This document shows, in pieces, positions 11,480 to 22,640 of a stretch of 64,000 nucleotides of DNA. Origin of the DNA: Agelas oroides (Eukaryota; Porifera; Demospongiae; Agelasida; Agelasidae); assembly GCA_949130485.1 (NCBI GenBank), contig OX422184.1, positions 8,410,996 through 8,474,995 on the forward strand, read 5' to 3'. The translations under genes were made by a program, and so were the position numbers. The stretch's first letter is position 1. The number at the start of each line of letters is the position of its first letter. Under the pieces are notes generated by a model. That model saw only the letters and a list, made by a program, of their open reading frames with translations, had not been told where the DNA came from and did no database searches.

Positions 11480-11860
11480 TTTCTTTCTTACAATACTTGT
11501 AAATAGTGTTGTGTGTCAACTGTGTAGTTAATGTGTACTGAACTAGCTAGCTAGCTACTTGATAAATCGTGGTGTGATAGGCTGACGGCCTGCTGCCTGG
11601 TTCTGCTTGTTTACATGCCAAAAACTTGCTACCAGTTTAGTTACAGTAAACAGGACCACCATGGTAAGGTGCTCAGAGTCATGTAGGAGGCAGCTGAGTT
11701 CATGAAATTTAGTTACCCTTTACAAGAACTCATCTGTGAGCTCACGCCAAGGTGCACGCAAGCCGGCAAAGCTGTCACATAGAAGTAGAACCGTGAAATC
11801 AAATGGAACTATTAGGATCCAACCCAGTGCTTTCACTGCAAATACCTAATTGCTTATAAT
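11480..11860 (+). promoter_or_regulatory. Paralogue of the 5' region of the 27.5-kb gene
   Basis: The flanks 11,500-11,602 and 11,769-11,806 match 27,247-27,350 and 27,522-27,550 collinearly, up to the codon region that starts the family gene. Between them, 11,603-11,768 is the reverse complement of 27,351-27,521. Downstream the copy is decayed: a 13-bp inverted remnant (aactattaggatc) is followed by a jump to sequence matching codons at about 27,746. A promoter or 5'UTR role is inferred only from position at the better copy. Confidence 0.65.
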
Positions 11861-11924
11861 TATAATTTTCAGGAATTTAAACATTTCCTGTACAAAGCAC
11901 ACACAACTACATGATTCATTTTTC

Positions 11925-12372
11925 AAAAAGTACAACCTGCAAACAGATGCGACATCATACCGTATGTGCAATTATCCGTAATTGTATTTACACTTCTATT
12001 TTGTACCGATTTGGCAAATTCTGTGAACAAAATCTGCAAAAACTTTACGGCCAGTCGGACAGAGGACATCGGTGGATTTCATCATTAACCACTAAAAAAT
12101 GACTGCAAAAGGGTATATTTTTACTTCAGAAAATTTGAAATGCCAAATTTTTTACACTTCAGTGTGTGCGTGTACGCTATGAGTACGGTAGAAATACTAT
12201 CAGGAATGGCAAATTCTGTGACCTTTAGGAGGCAGCACTGTAGCTAGTAGAGATAGCAGAAGGTGAATGTATCGTTAACAACACATTTACGCACAAGGTA
12301 AGCTCGTTTCTTTAGTCAGAGTTTGAGCCGCCATAGGCTCCCATAGTAAAACATGAAGTATGTGTAACGGAC
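11925..12372. repeat. Dispersed repeat, inverted copy at 21,165-21,565
   Basis: The strings ccgatttggcaaattctgtg, ttacggccagtcggac and gagccgccataggctccca recur on the opposite strand at 21.2-21.55 kb over about 390 bp. The first 65 bp also match 27,186-27,246 in reverse orientation. No coding function is visible. Confidence 0.8.
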
Positions 12373-12737
12373 GTATCCAAAGAGTGTGAAATCAGTGTCC
12401 TTACATTTGAGAGCCATTAGTGACAGTAACTTAACCCCTTTTTTGCATTCTAAATAGCCGCCTTTAACCCATTATCCAATATTATACTGTCCTTGCGTTG
12501 TGTAAATTCACGGTGATCATCCAGGATAACAGCGCAGTATCCTATTCTCAGGTTTAAGAATGAAAGTACTAGTGTACTCATTAAGAGGTGAATGTATTTA
12601 ATAGGGAGCAGGTGAGTTTCAATGCATATGTACATACACAAGGAAGTTGGTTTTTAGTTAGCTATTGGTCAGTTTTACAAATAAACTCAATCAGATTCAT
12701 GTTTAGATAGTGTTTCATGTGACTAGTATTTCGGCTC

Positions 12738-13179
12738 TTGACCAATCAGGTGAACTCTTTGATAAGAGCTGCGGGATATATCGCTTCCCCACTCGACACA
12801 ACTACCCTACCTTGGGTGATACTATTTCGTCGTTCAATTCATACACTATACAAAACGTTCCTCACCGAGATGAAAGAAGACACCTATGAGCCGCGAGCAA
12901 GTCCACTATCCATAAGTACCCGTCTGTTCGCTATGTATCATTTACGAGTTGGAGAAGATGAAAAACAGCAAATAATGCAGTCGATTCTGAATACACATGG
13001 TAACTGTCGTGTTCTGTTTTCTACCACTGCCTTTGGAATGGGTATCCACTTTGGACCTCCAGCAGATTACTTTCAGGAATGTGGGAGAGCTGGACGTGAA
13101 TGATTACTTTCAGGAATGTGGAAGAGCTGGACGTGATGGACTGGAGAGCAACACCATTTTGTATTTGTATCCAGGGTAA
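12738..13179 (+). pseudogene. RecQ-family helicase, C-terminal helicase domain relic
   Basis: The frame shows RLFAMYHLRV, RVLFSTTAFGMGIHFGPPAD and YFQECGRAGR, which are motifs IV-VI of RecQ-like helicases (the QECGRAGR arginine finger is clear). About ten residues usually found between FGMG and the HFGP motif are missing. A 37-bp tandem duplication (13,065-13,138) doubles the YFQECGRAGR segment and shifts the frame. In intact proteins this domain unwinds DNA using ATP. The N-terminal half is not adjacent; possible other fragments lie at 52.3 and 55.9-56.3 kb. Confidence 0.7.
13065..13138. repeat. 37-bp tandem duplication
   Basis: Two copies of a unit starting gattactttcaggaatgtgg, differing at two positions, lie head to tail (starts 13,065 and 13,102). 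37 is not a multiple of three, so the duplication breaks the helicase frame. Confidence 0.9.
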
Positions 13180-14527
13180 GGATTTCTCTTCTACATCAAA
13201 TGAGTCAGTGCTCTTCTGTGACATACCTTTGACCTATAGCCTGAGAACTACGAGCAACACTACTCTCTGATATATTTGCACAAAATGTATTGATGTCGTC
13301 TTTAAATACACAATTCAAATGTTCATTGTGCAAATCCAAAGGAATTGATTCGTTGTTGGACTTCACCACCATTCGGGTTTCTTGTACGGTTCCACACCAA
13401 TCTGTGAGCCATCTGTGGTGTGAGGGTTGCATTCACTTGGGTGATAAGATTGAAGGCCTCCACTGCATACTTGGTTCGTCTATCTGCTTTGAAATGCAGC
13501 ATAAATAACTTCCATTAAAAAGGCTTCCAATTCAGATATCTTCTCACCCCGCAAGACTCCATTCTCTCTTGCTACTGCTTCAACTATCCATTTCACAGAG
13601 AAAGTGCATGCCTGACGATAACTGGTACGTGGTGCCAATAAACGGTCAGTAGAATGGTAAAGAACACTCTTTATACACACTCTTTATACGCTCTACAAAA
13701 CACAGTGTGGGCACATCCTTTCTCTGCCACTAGCATCAGCTACAATGTCATAGTCAACACAGTTCTCATGTACCCCACCTGTAGAAGTATTGACATCTAT
13801 GTGAGCTTTCTTAGCTATCCCTCTTTGGCCTGTGGGCTGCTTTGAGTGCCCACTGGACATGCATTGCAAACTTCAATATGATACAAAAGATACAACTTTT
13901 TCCCACAGAAATTCTGATCGAACATAAATGAAAAATAGCAGGTAAGGTTACTAGAGCTGAATCAGTTCGAACAATCTACAATTTCTTGCAAAAAAAAAAC
14001 AGCCATTGGGACATTGATGTGCATTTGTCACTCATAGTCCAGAAATGTTCTTTCAAAAACAAGTCTATCTTCGCTATTCACATGCACCAAGAGCTGACAG
14101 CTAGGTCTCGTAGGAGAACAGGACTCGTAGGAGATTGAGAACAACCACAGCCACAATGCACAGCGATCTTCCGAGGCAGCCGTAGACTGTTGCAGACCAA
14201 CTGATGCCAATGATTACTTGCTGGCATCATAATCACATCATTCCTTCCGTTGTGTTTTCATGCATATGCAGTGCTAAAGCGCTGTGCGCACGCAGATGCT
14301 GACACTCAAGGCCAAGTTTTTGTGCAATACAAAGCTGTATTATTGTGCCATATCCAGATTTTCGCTTGCATGTTGCTTCCAAATGTTTGCGAATACGAGG
14401 CAATTGAAAAGAGAACTCAAACGAAACGCTCATAGAGATCATGCAAAGCACACACACATCTATGATAGCACAAATGCAGTAGTATTTTGCCTTTTCCTAG
14501 CAAGTTAGATCTGTGTTTTGTTAGTTA
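13180..14527. other. No recognisable gene
   Basis: Short open frames only, with a poly-A run near 13,990. Nothing recognisable. Confidence 0.4.
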
Positions 14528-14607
14528 ATGCCTTTGTCTTAGGGTACCAGCAGCAAGGATCTCTCTGATGCCTTTGTCTTAGGGTACCAACAGCAAGGAT
14601 CCACCAT
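14528..14607. repeat. 40-bp tandem duplication
   Basis: atgcctttgtcttagggtac starts at 14,528 and again at 14,568. Confidence 0.85.
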
Positions 14608-15494
14608 CTTGGTTTACAGCATGCAGAGAGAGATTGGGTTGCCCATCACGTGGGGGTCTCCTCCTTATGTGGCCATAGTAGCAGAAGAGCAAAATATGCC
14701 ACTACATTTAGGGTTGAAAAATTGAAAGGGTGAGTTCCACTTGTGAATACTGTACAGTGAAACCCGTTTGACTAATGCCGGAGGTCGGACACGGTTGAAC
14801 TTTACTAATTAAAATGGCTGAGGTCACACTAATTGATCTTGGATATATAAAGGTAAGGGTGTGGTGAACTGCATATACAAGCCGTGTCCCGCCGCACTGT
14901 ACAGTGCATTGGAAACCAGCTCTTCTGTGGCACTAGATACGCGATCGAGTGGTAAACTTCGAACGCAATTTCCGGGGAAAGTCCCTATAGGACAGCCCAG
15001 CTAATTATGCTTTATTCCACTTCCTGTGGCACCTAATAACTACACACTACGTAGCCACGGGGTAGAAAGTGCTAACTGCTCGATGGTGGCCATGACGACT
15101 ATATTCGTCATTCATAATTAAATCTTGAGCACTTCTGCTAGTTGATGGTGGGTTGTCTATTTCCTAGAGTACAAAGCACATGCATGTACGTGACGATGAA
15201 ACCTGTCTGTTATGGTTTCACCTTGTAGGGACTCCATTTCTGGCATTTTAGGCAGCTTTTAGTCCAGAGAAGCGTTCTTTGGTCAGAGGGCCCTTCTGGA
15301 CAGCGACAAAATAGTTTGGAATGTGTTACCTCTTTTCATAAACGTTGCTTTTATCTCAGAAGTACCTCCACCCATTTTTGCTGGAGTACATGTGGTTGTG
15401 TTTAACAAGAGAAGCTGTACTGTGAAGAGGTGAAGATGAAAGTTTACACTGCGAGACACAAAACAGTTATATTGCGTGGATAAATTACATTCAC
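14608..15494. other. No gene; partial copy of the 515-bp TTAA family
   Basis: About 15,205-15,295 (ggactccatttctggcattt, then aggcagcttttagtcc and gagggccc) matches the interior of the elements at 30,680-31,194 and 33,685-34,199. No flanking TTAA ends are visible, so it is a fragment. The rest of the interval holds nothing I recognise. Confidence 0.55.
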
Positions 15495-15830
15495 TCCATC
15501 GTACTGTTTCTTGTATAAACCTTTAAGTGTGCTATCGTGCTCTTCTGAAGCCGACAGGAGCGTGTTAGCTTAACATTTGCAAGAATAACACTGACTAATG
15601 GTATTGTTTCAGTCCAGTACTCAATGTTTGCTTTGGTGACATGGAGGACTTTGCCAATCTGTGGCCACTCTTCATATTGTGGCAGGTCTACTGCAACTAG
15701 ATTACCCACTTCAATTTCAGGTTCAGATGAACATTGTGGTTGTTCATCTGTGCTCACACTAGCCCCTCCTGAAGTCTCAGACGTCTTCTTCGCGGACTGA
15801 GCTCTTGCTGTTCTCCGTCCTGTATAAACC
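15491..15830 (-). pseudogene. C-terminal exon of an unnamed transposon-like protein
   Basis: The minus-strand exon begins after an acceptor (ttttgttcaatag at about 15,831). It encodes a Ser/Lys-rich linker, VGNLVAVDLPQYEEWPQIGK, VLHVTKANIEYW and then PLVSVILANVKLTRSCRLQK before a stop. The G-x-V/L-V-A-V...IGKV...YW...KLT...RL-x-K-S-T pattern resembles an SH3/chromo-like C-terminal module seen in multi-copy sponge and cnidarian proteins (from memory). About 15 residues usually following the YW are absent, which suggests an in-frame deletion. Upstream exons are not recognised nearby. Confidence 0.4.
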
Positions 15831-16065
15831 TATTGAACAAAAGTAGTTGTGTTGATGATAGGCCTTGCAAGCTACATACATACACGTACAGTCACTGAAT
15901 CACATCATCCTGAACAAATGCAGATCTAGCGAGGCTGAATATATAATGCCACCTGATTCACTTTTACGTAAAGAAAGTTACCTGTAGGTGGCTACTTTAA
16001 TCCAATCTAAGTTCTTCAAATTAAAGTACATATGTATAACATGTTGGGTTAGTGAGCTGCATATC

Positions 16066-16214
16066 AGTTGAAGACCATCTCCCTCCCTTCTCTCTCTTTC
16101 TCCATTGCCCTCTCTTTCACCTGCCCTCTCTTCTCCCTACTTCCCATCCTCCCTCCCTCTCTCCCTTCCTCCCTCTCTCCCTTCCTCCTCTCCCCTCCTC
16201 CCTTCTCCCTGTGG
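16066..16214. repeat. Polypyrimidine tract, CCCTCCCT/CTTCCT repeats
   Basis: About 150 bp of nearly pure C and T on the plus strand. Open frames here are compositional. Confidence 0.9.
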
Positions 16215-16479
16215 TCCATGTTTTGTACAGGTCTGACTATGCAAGAGTTTTCTGTATGATTGGTAGACATAAAAAGCCACCTGGTTCACTTAAAAGCTGC
16301 TACAGTACAGGCGAAAATATAGGAAAGTGAAAGCTGCCGGCATTCACCGGGAGTCCCCCTCAAAATCCTCTATATTTTCCTGTCAACCCCTAACAGAGTT
16401 CTAACGGCACATTCTGAGTGGCTGCCAGGAGTGCGACTGAGGCATTCAGGACCACCTGTGCAGGACATATAGAGGATTG

Positions 16480-16600
16480 TGAGGGTTGTTGGTTGTCCGG
16501 CTGTTGTGGCTCAGTAGCAGAGCACTGCAGATCAAGCCAGAGGTGTCCTGGGTTTGACTCGCATGACTGCCGGCCTTTTTCACTTTTCTCTACATACAAA
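16480..16600 (+). mobile_element. tRNA-derived SINE-like unit
   Basis: TGGCTCAGTAGCAGAGC at 16,507-16,523 fits the RNA polymerase III A box and GGTTTGACTC at 16,551-16,560 fits the B box. The spacing is like that of a tRNA, but I cannot fold a clean acceptor stem and a T-rich tail follows. A SINE head or tRNA pseudogene is more likely than a functional tRNA. No second copy was found in the window, so the SINE label is tentative. Confidence 0.45.
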
Positions 16601-16957
16601 TAGCTCCTTAGTTCAATCACTTAAGATTTACTCACTTCAAACTGTAGCTGAAAGTAGTTGTTTAATTGTTTTACCTTTGACCAACAGTGCAAGACACATG
16701 ATGGTGAACATAAAAAGTCACCCGTTAATGAAGACATACTAAAGCCCGTAAAAAGCTCCTTAATTGCAAAATTGTTGCACATTAAGCAAAAACCAGCATG
16801 CTTGCTTGCTGGTTTTTGCTGGATAAGATGCACATTTACTACAATGTCACTATTAAATGGATGTTCATATAGTTTGAACTTTGCAGTAGCAGTAATAAGT
16901 AATACAATACTACAAGTACATCAGTCATTCACATACTGATAAAATCCAATTATATAC

Positions 16958-17345
16958 CTTTAGAAGAATGAGTCCAGCTCCTTTTGGTGTCCATGCTTCT
17001 GGAGATCGGTACTTGTAATGCATTTCAGCTTTACAGGTGCTGTTGTTGTATGTAAATCGAAAGCACCATGGCTGACTGTGGTGATGAAGTTCTTCTACTA
17101 CAGGATCCAGGAGACTGCGGTAGTCAGCAATGTGTTTCAACATCTTAACAGTGGGTTTGGGGGTATAGCTTTCTTGCATTACAGACACAAAATCTGAGTG
17201 TATATGATGTAAAATGAAAAATAATTCTTAGTGTAGTAATACCTGGAATACTCTCAGCTCCAGAATGGTACAACTTTGCTCGTATTCTGCTAAAAAGCTG
17301 ATCCACGTCTTCATGTGTGTGCCTACAGCAACACCAGATGACTGC
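16958..17345 (-). pseudogene. Two exons of a GHTHEDVDQ-type (DUF7869-like) gene
   Basis: The upstream exon (17,243 to about 17,345) encodes CRHTHEDVDQLFSRIRAKL, matching the G-H-T-H-E-D-V-D-Q signature of an uncharacterised family common in invertebrate repeats; the usual Gly is replaced. A 49-bp GT-AG intron (17,194-17,242) joins it to an exon (16,958-17,193) with IADYRSLLDPVVEELHHHSQ, CFRF and a W-x-P-K-G-A-G-L end, followed by a good donor. The frame is continuous across the splice. No upstream exons follow, so this is a gene fragment. Function unknown; possibly a transposon-borne protein. Confidence 0.55.
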
Positions 17346-17392
17346 TATGCTTGGTTCAAGCATGCTGGGTATATACACTGAGACAATATTCA

Positions 17393-17530
17393 TGCAGAGT
17401 AACAATATTGCAGGAGCTGAGGGAGTCTGGTGTTCTAAGTGAGGAAGAATTTGAGGAACAAAAAACATTTGCTCTGCAAAATATTCGTTGTTTAAACAAA
17501 AGCATTAACTGCAGGTGTATTTTATGTATG
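17393..17530 (+). other. Short helical open segment, SHOCT-like
   Basis: The plus strand encodes LQELRESGVLSEEEFEEQKT, which resembles the short C-terminal SHOCT helix pair. It abuts the opposite-strand fragment ending at 17,345. There is no gene context, so the resemblance may be chance or a displaced segment. Confidence 0.2.
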
Positions 17531-17539
17531 ACTATTATA

Positions 17540-18300
17540 TATATGCATATGTGACCCAAGTTCTGAAGACATTACATCACGTGATCCCAAAAGTGTGTGG
17601 CGTCTATTAGGGCTGAGAGATTTAAATAATCTGTAGATCAAATAACCCATCTGGGGCATTGAAATGGAGTTATTCTTAAAAATCCATCTTCGCATACATT
17701 AATGACGGACCAAGTCCTGAAAGGCGGTGAATTTACAGACAAGCGATGGCTTTCGTACTTGCATGCAGGAATGCTTCCAGATGTGGATCGGTGAGGAAGC
17801 CATATTCCAGCAATAAGGTGGGCGTGGTCAAAATTTTACCGAGAAGATGATATACCAAAACAGAATTTCCACTCTTGCAGCACTTTTTGACACATATATA
17901 TCACAAAACTATGACAGATTAGGTTGTTACCAGAAATCGTTGGACACGGACGTTAATTATTCGTAAAATAGTTCGTATACCTATCTGCATACTAACATTT
18001 AAATTGTATTGGCCTCTACGGAGCTACTAAGTTTTGTTGTTTTCTCACTCAGGGGAGGGAGCTACCACACTTCTGATCATCCAAGATACAACTATATTCA
18101 TTCACCTGCCTGAAACTACAACCAACATTCCACATAGTATAACTCTCATTATTCGACAAAGCGATCTTTATACGGCACTTCGCTTAGCCTACTTCCTATA
18201 GCCAATGCAAAATTTACTGAAAACAGTTTTTTGTATCAATTTTTGACATGGACAAAACCTTTTTTTTTTTTGCACTTTGTATCATGTAGTTTACAGTCAT
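17540..18300. other. No recognisable gene
   Basis: Nothing recognised. A T13 run lies at 18,260-18,272. Confidence 0.4.
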
Positions 18301-18307
18301 GGAGCAT

Positions 18308-18461
18308 CCTACTGGAAATCCTTTCTAGTGGTTCTGAGAACCAACTCTTTCCCCTCTACCTTCACTCCCAAGTCGTCTTCCTCTCTTGGGTGTTTACGAG
18401 GTCGACCTCGGGCCCGTTTCTGCTTTGCAGGCTCACTAGAGGTTGTAGAGCACTCTGCCAT
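18308..18461 (-). pseudogene. AT-hook N-terminus of the 27.5-kb family, inverted
   Basis: A minus-strand frame starting with ATG at 18,461 encodes a Ser-rich start, then KQKRARGRPRKHPREEDD and a stop at 18,308. GRPRK with basic flanks is a classic AT-hook. The family gene at 27,548 has the same order: a Ser-rich start, then VGRPRK. The following domain of that family lies next to it on the opposite strand, so this piece seems turned round. Confidence 0.45.
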
Positions 18462-18681
18462 TTTGCATGCAAAACTGAACCACGGTCTAAAGAGAAATCT
18501 ATCCTGCCAAGCTGATGAACCTATCTTTAGTCTGAGTGTGCCTAACCAGCTATTGTTTCAGTGGCATCGAATAGCCAAGAGATTATATCCCACTGCTCAA
18601 GCACCACAGCCTTTGTTGGAGGAGATTGATCTGGCAGACACACTGGTGGAGATGGCTGACAGGCAAGAGATCACCCCTTAA
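18462..18681 (+). pseudogene. Fragment related to exon 1 of the 27.5-kb family
   Basis: The plus strand encodes PIFSLSVPNQLLFQWHRIAK, aligning with PVLSLQIPNRLLLQWRSEIQ of the gene at 27,548, followed by an acidic stretch and a stop. Together with the AT-hook on the opposite strand it represents a divergent, rearranged relative. Confidence 0.5.
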
Positions 18682-19345
18682 GGCAAGCGATGAAGATGGC
18701 AATTGAAAGGGCTGCACAAGATAAAATTATTTTCTAGAATTTAGTCTATGTATTAGTACACATTAACTGGAGGTGAGTAGAATAAAGCATTACAATGCTA
18801 TATTCAAGTAGTCAAAAGAGAACTGAAACTCATTGGATTTGAGCAACCTTTCTTCAGTTAAGAAGTACTAAAATAAAAATTGCTTGTACTAAAAAGTAAA
18901 TAATAATCTAAACATAAGTAACATGTCTTGATTTTAGGGATGTAGTTCTATAATTTAGTGACTTGGATATCTACAGTTAAAAAGTATCATACTATAATAA
19001 AGTGCACCAAAGAAGGACTCATTCAGACGATGATGCTGACCCTTCGCTGAGAGAGAAGACAAGGAGGAGCTTGAGGACAACGAAACTGTACTAGAGGACT
19101 GCTAGCTGGTAGCTACGTCTCTAGATCTGTCTAAAGAAAAGCATATCGATGGCGTGGTTTGGTCACGTGCCAGACTCGTATACTAGCCATGGCTACTATT
19201 TGAGCCTCGACTCTACTGAACAATGAGGTGTATTGACGCTGTCTTTTGAATGTTACAGTCTCAAGTTCTTGGACAAGATATTACAAGGACTTTGAGATTC
19301 TTCGTCGGGTACCGCCCCCGTTACGTCTACCCTCATGTCTACCTG
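18682..19345. other. No recognisable gene
   Basis: AT-rich sequence with no domain recognised. Confidence 0.4.
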
Positions 19346-19447
19346 ATGTCACGCACATGACTAAATTTCCCAGGCCTTCCCCCTCCGTTTTTGCATACTG
19401 CAAGGGATCAAAACTGGAGGCGGAACGGCCTGGGAATGGGGCTAGTA
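19346..19447. mobile_element. Short foldback, CCCAGGCC type
   Basis: tttcccaggccttccccctc pairs imperfectly with ggcggaacggcctgggaatgg. It shares a tgcatactgcaag-like loop with the foldback at 57,818. Confidence 0.65.
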
Positions 19448-21164
19448 TTTTCTGCTGTTCCTGAAGAACACCCACAACAACAAGCTGCTGCCATAAATGA
19501 AGCAAACACCTGGCTGTCTGAAGTATGATAAATCCCTATGGCTTAACCAGGGAGTACTTACACTCATGGCCCAGTAAGTATCCCCCTCCTTGATTTGGGA
19601 ATGCTGGTTTGTGTTGTAAACTGTACAGAATTCTTTGGGTTAAAACTTTTGTTTTCCTGGTTGACCAAAAATCCTTTGCATCGTTTGCAAATTGGAGCCT
19701 TTCCTGGGATTGCCATTACGATCAGGGAGAGTTCTGGGAATGAGGAGTATTGCTATTGAGATCCATCATAAGACACCTCCCTGCACTGTCGCACCATGCT
19801 AGTCTTCTGTAGAAAGCTGACTTTTTGGTCCTGTCTGAATTTATGCTGGCAGGAACTTGTGTAACTTGGCTCCATTCTAGGGGCAATGACAGGGAGTAGG
19901 TTTGTGGGCATGACTCCTTGGCCTGGAGGTGAGTAGGAAAAAGCATACATAGTTTTGTAGGGGGTGAGTTGAGCTTTCTGAAACTGGGATTAGTTTTGGT
20001 CGGTTTGAGTGGAGAGTTGTCCTACCTTAAGCATAGGCTATTTTGTCAATAGCCTATGGATGCTTTCTCACTGGTGCTGCAGAAGAGTTTGGGCTGTCTT
20101 AGGATGCGATGGAGTACAAAGTTTCCATGTCCATGATCCCAACTTTGCGAAAAGTGAGCAGATCATGTGAATGTTCAGATGTTACCTTTTCACTTGTGAA
20201 AACATTCACTGCTCCTCGATTGGAAACAGGGAAAAAGGCAACAGCCTTTAATTTTCAAGCTGCATCTGTGCAATGTTTTTCCTTCATTTGGTATGCCTCC
20301 ATTGTATTGTCAAACAGTGCTCCTGTGTGTTTTTGTGGTGTTTTGAGGCTAACAGATTATTGTAAGCTGCTATTCTGTAACTAAAAATCAGAGCTAACTC
20401 TCTGCAGCTCTGCCCGGCGGTGACTGAGTCGGAGGTTGACCTTCTGTCATGTGATAATGCCAGCTATGAGAAGCGAGGAGGTACTCATGGAATCTCCTAT
20501 CATGATTCAACCGGCAACAAGCATGGATCACTTCTGATGGCGATGAATAAAAAAATTTATTATATAGATCTAGTATACGCGCCAATAGTATTTCTCATAG
20601 AGCAATATTTTCCCATATTCGTATTCGATAGCCTGCATGGCATATCACTACAATCGTTGTAAGCACGATATGGGGACCCTGCAATATGGGGACCTTCGGC
20701 CATGTATTGCGATAGGGGGACACTGTAAAACGCGGAATACGGAATAACGGAATAACTTTGATTGACCGGAAATGAAATTGCTTTGTATTTACCGACATCG
20801 CACGTGTTGAACTGCCATCTGGGGAGGTAGCCCTGCCAATGCTAGCACTACTGTCTGTATTCTGGAGTTGTAGAGGGACTACAAATGCTAAAAACGTTGT
20901 TGAAGACCTCGACTGTTGCCCTAAAGCTAGGCCTGCCGCTAAAATTAGTGCCGTGCTATCCAGTAAGAAGGGGGCGAGCAGAAGTGGATCATAGTTGTTG
21001 ATACGAAAACTAGGCACTGATGGAAAGGACATTAGGATTGCAAGAGGGCTAAAGGCAGTAAACGCGCAGCCTGAGAAACCGTTGCATGTGTTCCGCCCAT
21101 TGCCAGAAATGCAAGGACACGGATTTCGTACTCTTTAGATACGCCCGTTACATTTCTGTTACAC
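19448..21164. other. No recognisable gene
   Basis: A 145-codon minus-strand frame (20,595-21,032) is open but has no recognisable domain; part crosses cggaataacggaataac simple sequence. I do not call it a gene. Confidence 0.35.
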
Positions 21165-21565
21165 GTACTTCATGTTTTACTATGGGAGCCTATGGCGGCT
21201 CAAACTCTGACCAAAGTAACGAGCTTACCTTGTATGTAAATGTGTTGTTAACGATATATTCACCTTCTGCTATCTCTCTACTAGCCACAGATACCTACAG
21301 TGCTGCCTCCTAAAGGTCACAGAATTTGCCATTCCTGATAGTATTTCTACCGTACGCTTAGCGTACACGCACACACTGAAGTGTAAAAAAATGGCATTTC
21401 AAATTTTCTGACGTAAAAATATAACCTTTTGCAGTTAATTTTTTAGTCGTTAATGATGAAATCCACTTATTTTTGATGTCCTCGGTCCGACTGGCCGTAA
21501 AGTTTTGCAGATTTTGTTCACAGAATTTGCCAAATCGGTACAAAATAGGTAAGAAGTGTAAATAC
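21165..21565. repeat. Inverted copy of the 11.9-12.4 kb dispersed repeat
   Basis: This is the reverse complement of about 11,980-12,372. The nested foldback at 21,568 starts at its edge: after gtgtaaatacaa this copy reads into the foldback while the 11.9-kb copy continues with other sequence. Confidence 0.8.
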
Positions 21566-21567
21566 AA

Positions 21568-22640
21568 AAGTCACAAAAAAGTTTTCTCAATGAAAACAAG
21601 CACATGTAGGGATGGAACCCTCAAAAACCAACCAAACAAGATAGGAACAACACCACAATACTTTTACACCATCCCTACATCTTGTGCCATTTTGCCGACT
21701 ATGCATTGTGTTTGTTACTTGTGTGCACAGAAGGGTTGTCTTGGGCATGGAAGCCTGTGGAACAAGCAGTACTGGGTGTGTAGTGCACGTTGTTGTGTAT
21801 GGAGAGTGCGTTGTGTTGTGGGTGGCTGTAACTTTGTTACGGTTGAGTGTGGCAGGCATGGTTAGCTAGTTTAATATGTACAAGCTGTGGGGTGCAAGAT
21901 CAGTGCTGAGTCTGTGTGGCATGTTGGAGTGGGTTGCGTATGTTGTGGGCTTTTGTAGCTGCTGGGCATGGCAGGTAAGGGTTGTCTTGTAAGTGAAGGC
22001 TGTGGTGTGAGCAGTACTGGGTCGGTCCGTAGTTAATGACATGGTGGTGTGTTTGAAGGGTTTGTGGGGTAGGTAGCTAGTTGTAGGGAGAAAGGTTGTT
22101 TGTTGGTTTGTGGGTGTAGCTGGTGTGCAGTGTTGTTTTAGTTAACTATAACTTTAACTAAATATATTTTAGTATGGCCTTTTTAAAATTTAGTTAACCA
22201 AAAGTGCAACTTAAATTTCTTGCTAACTTGGGGGCTGTAACTAAAACGTCCAAGGACGTACAAGAAGAAACCGTAACTGTACTAAAACAGAATACAGCCT
22301 GTTTTCAACAATAAGTGTAACTAAATACCTTTTAGTAAGGGGTTTTAGAGTTTCAGTGGTTGAAACTATAACTAACTAAAAATTTTGTAAAATCGGGAAA
22401 CTAGAACTAAACTAAACCAAAAGTATTTTCTAAATAAAAACTAACTATAACTAAACTAAAAGCACAAACCCTAAAAAATTAAATTTGAAGGGTTTTGTGG
22501 TGTACGTGGTTGGCAAAATGGCACAAGATGTAGGGATGGTGTAAAAGTATTGTGGTGTTGTTCCTATCTTGTTTGGTTGGTTTTTGAGGGTTCCATCCCT
22601 ACATGTGCTCGTTTTCATTGAGAAAACTTTTTTGTGACTT
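21568..22640. mobile_element. Nested foldback element, 1.07 kb
   Basis: The arms 21,568-21,696 and 22,512-22,640 are 129-bp reverse complements with very few differences, starting aagtcacaaaaaagttttct. Each arm again contains a smaller palindrome with atgtagggatgg and ccatccctacat ends. The spacer is GT-rich, then rich in TAACTAAA (22,130-22,490), and encodes nothing recognisable. Same type as 8,284-8,883, though the arm sequences differ outside the ATGTAGGGATGG core. Confidence 0.85.

Noticed and set aside
20595..21032. A 145-codon minus-strand frame as a gene
   Set aside because: No domain, crosses simple sequence, and no splice signals or related copy to support it.
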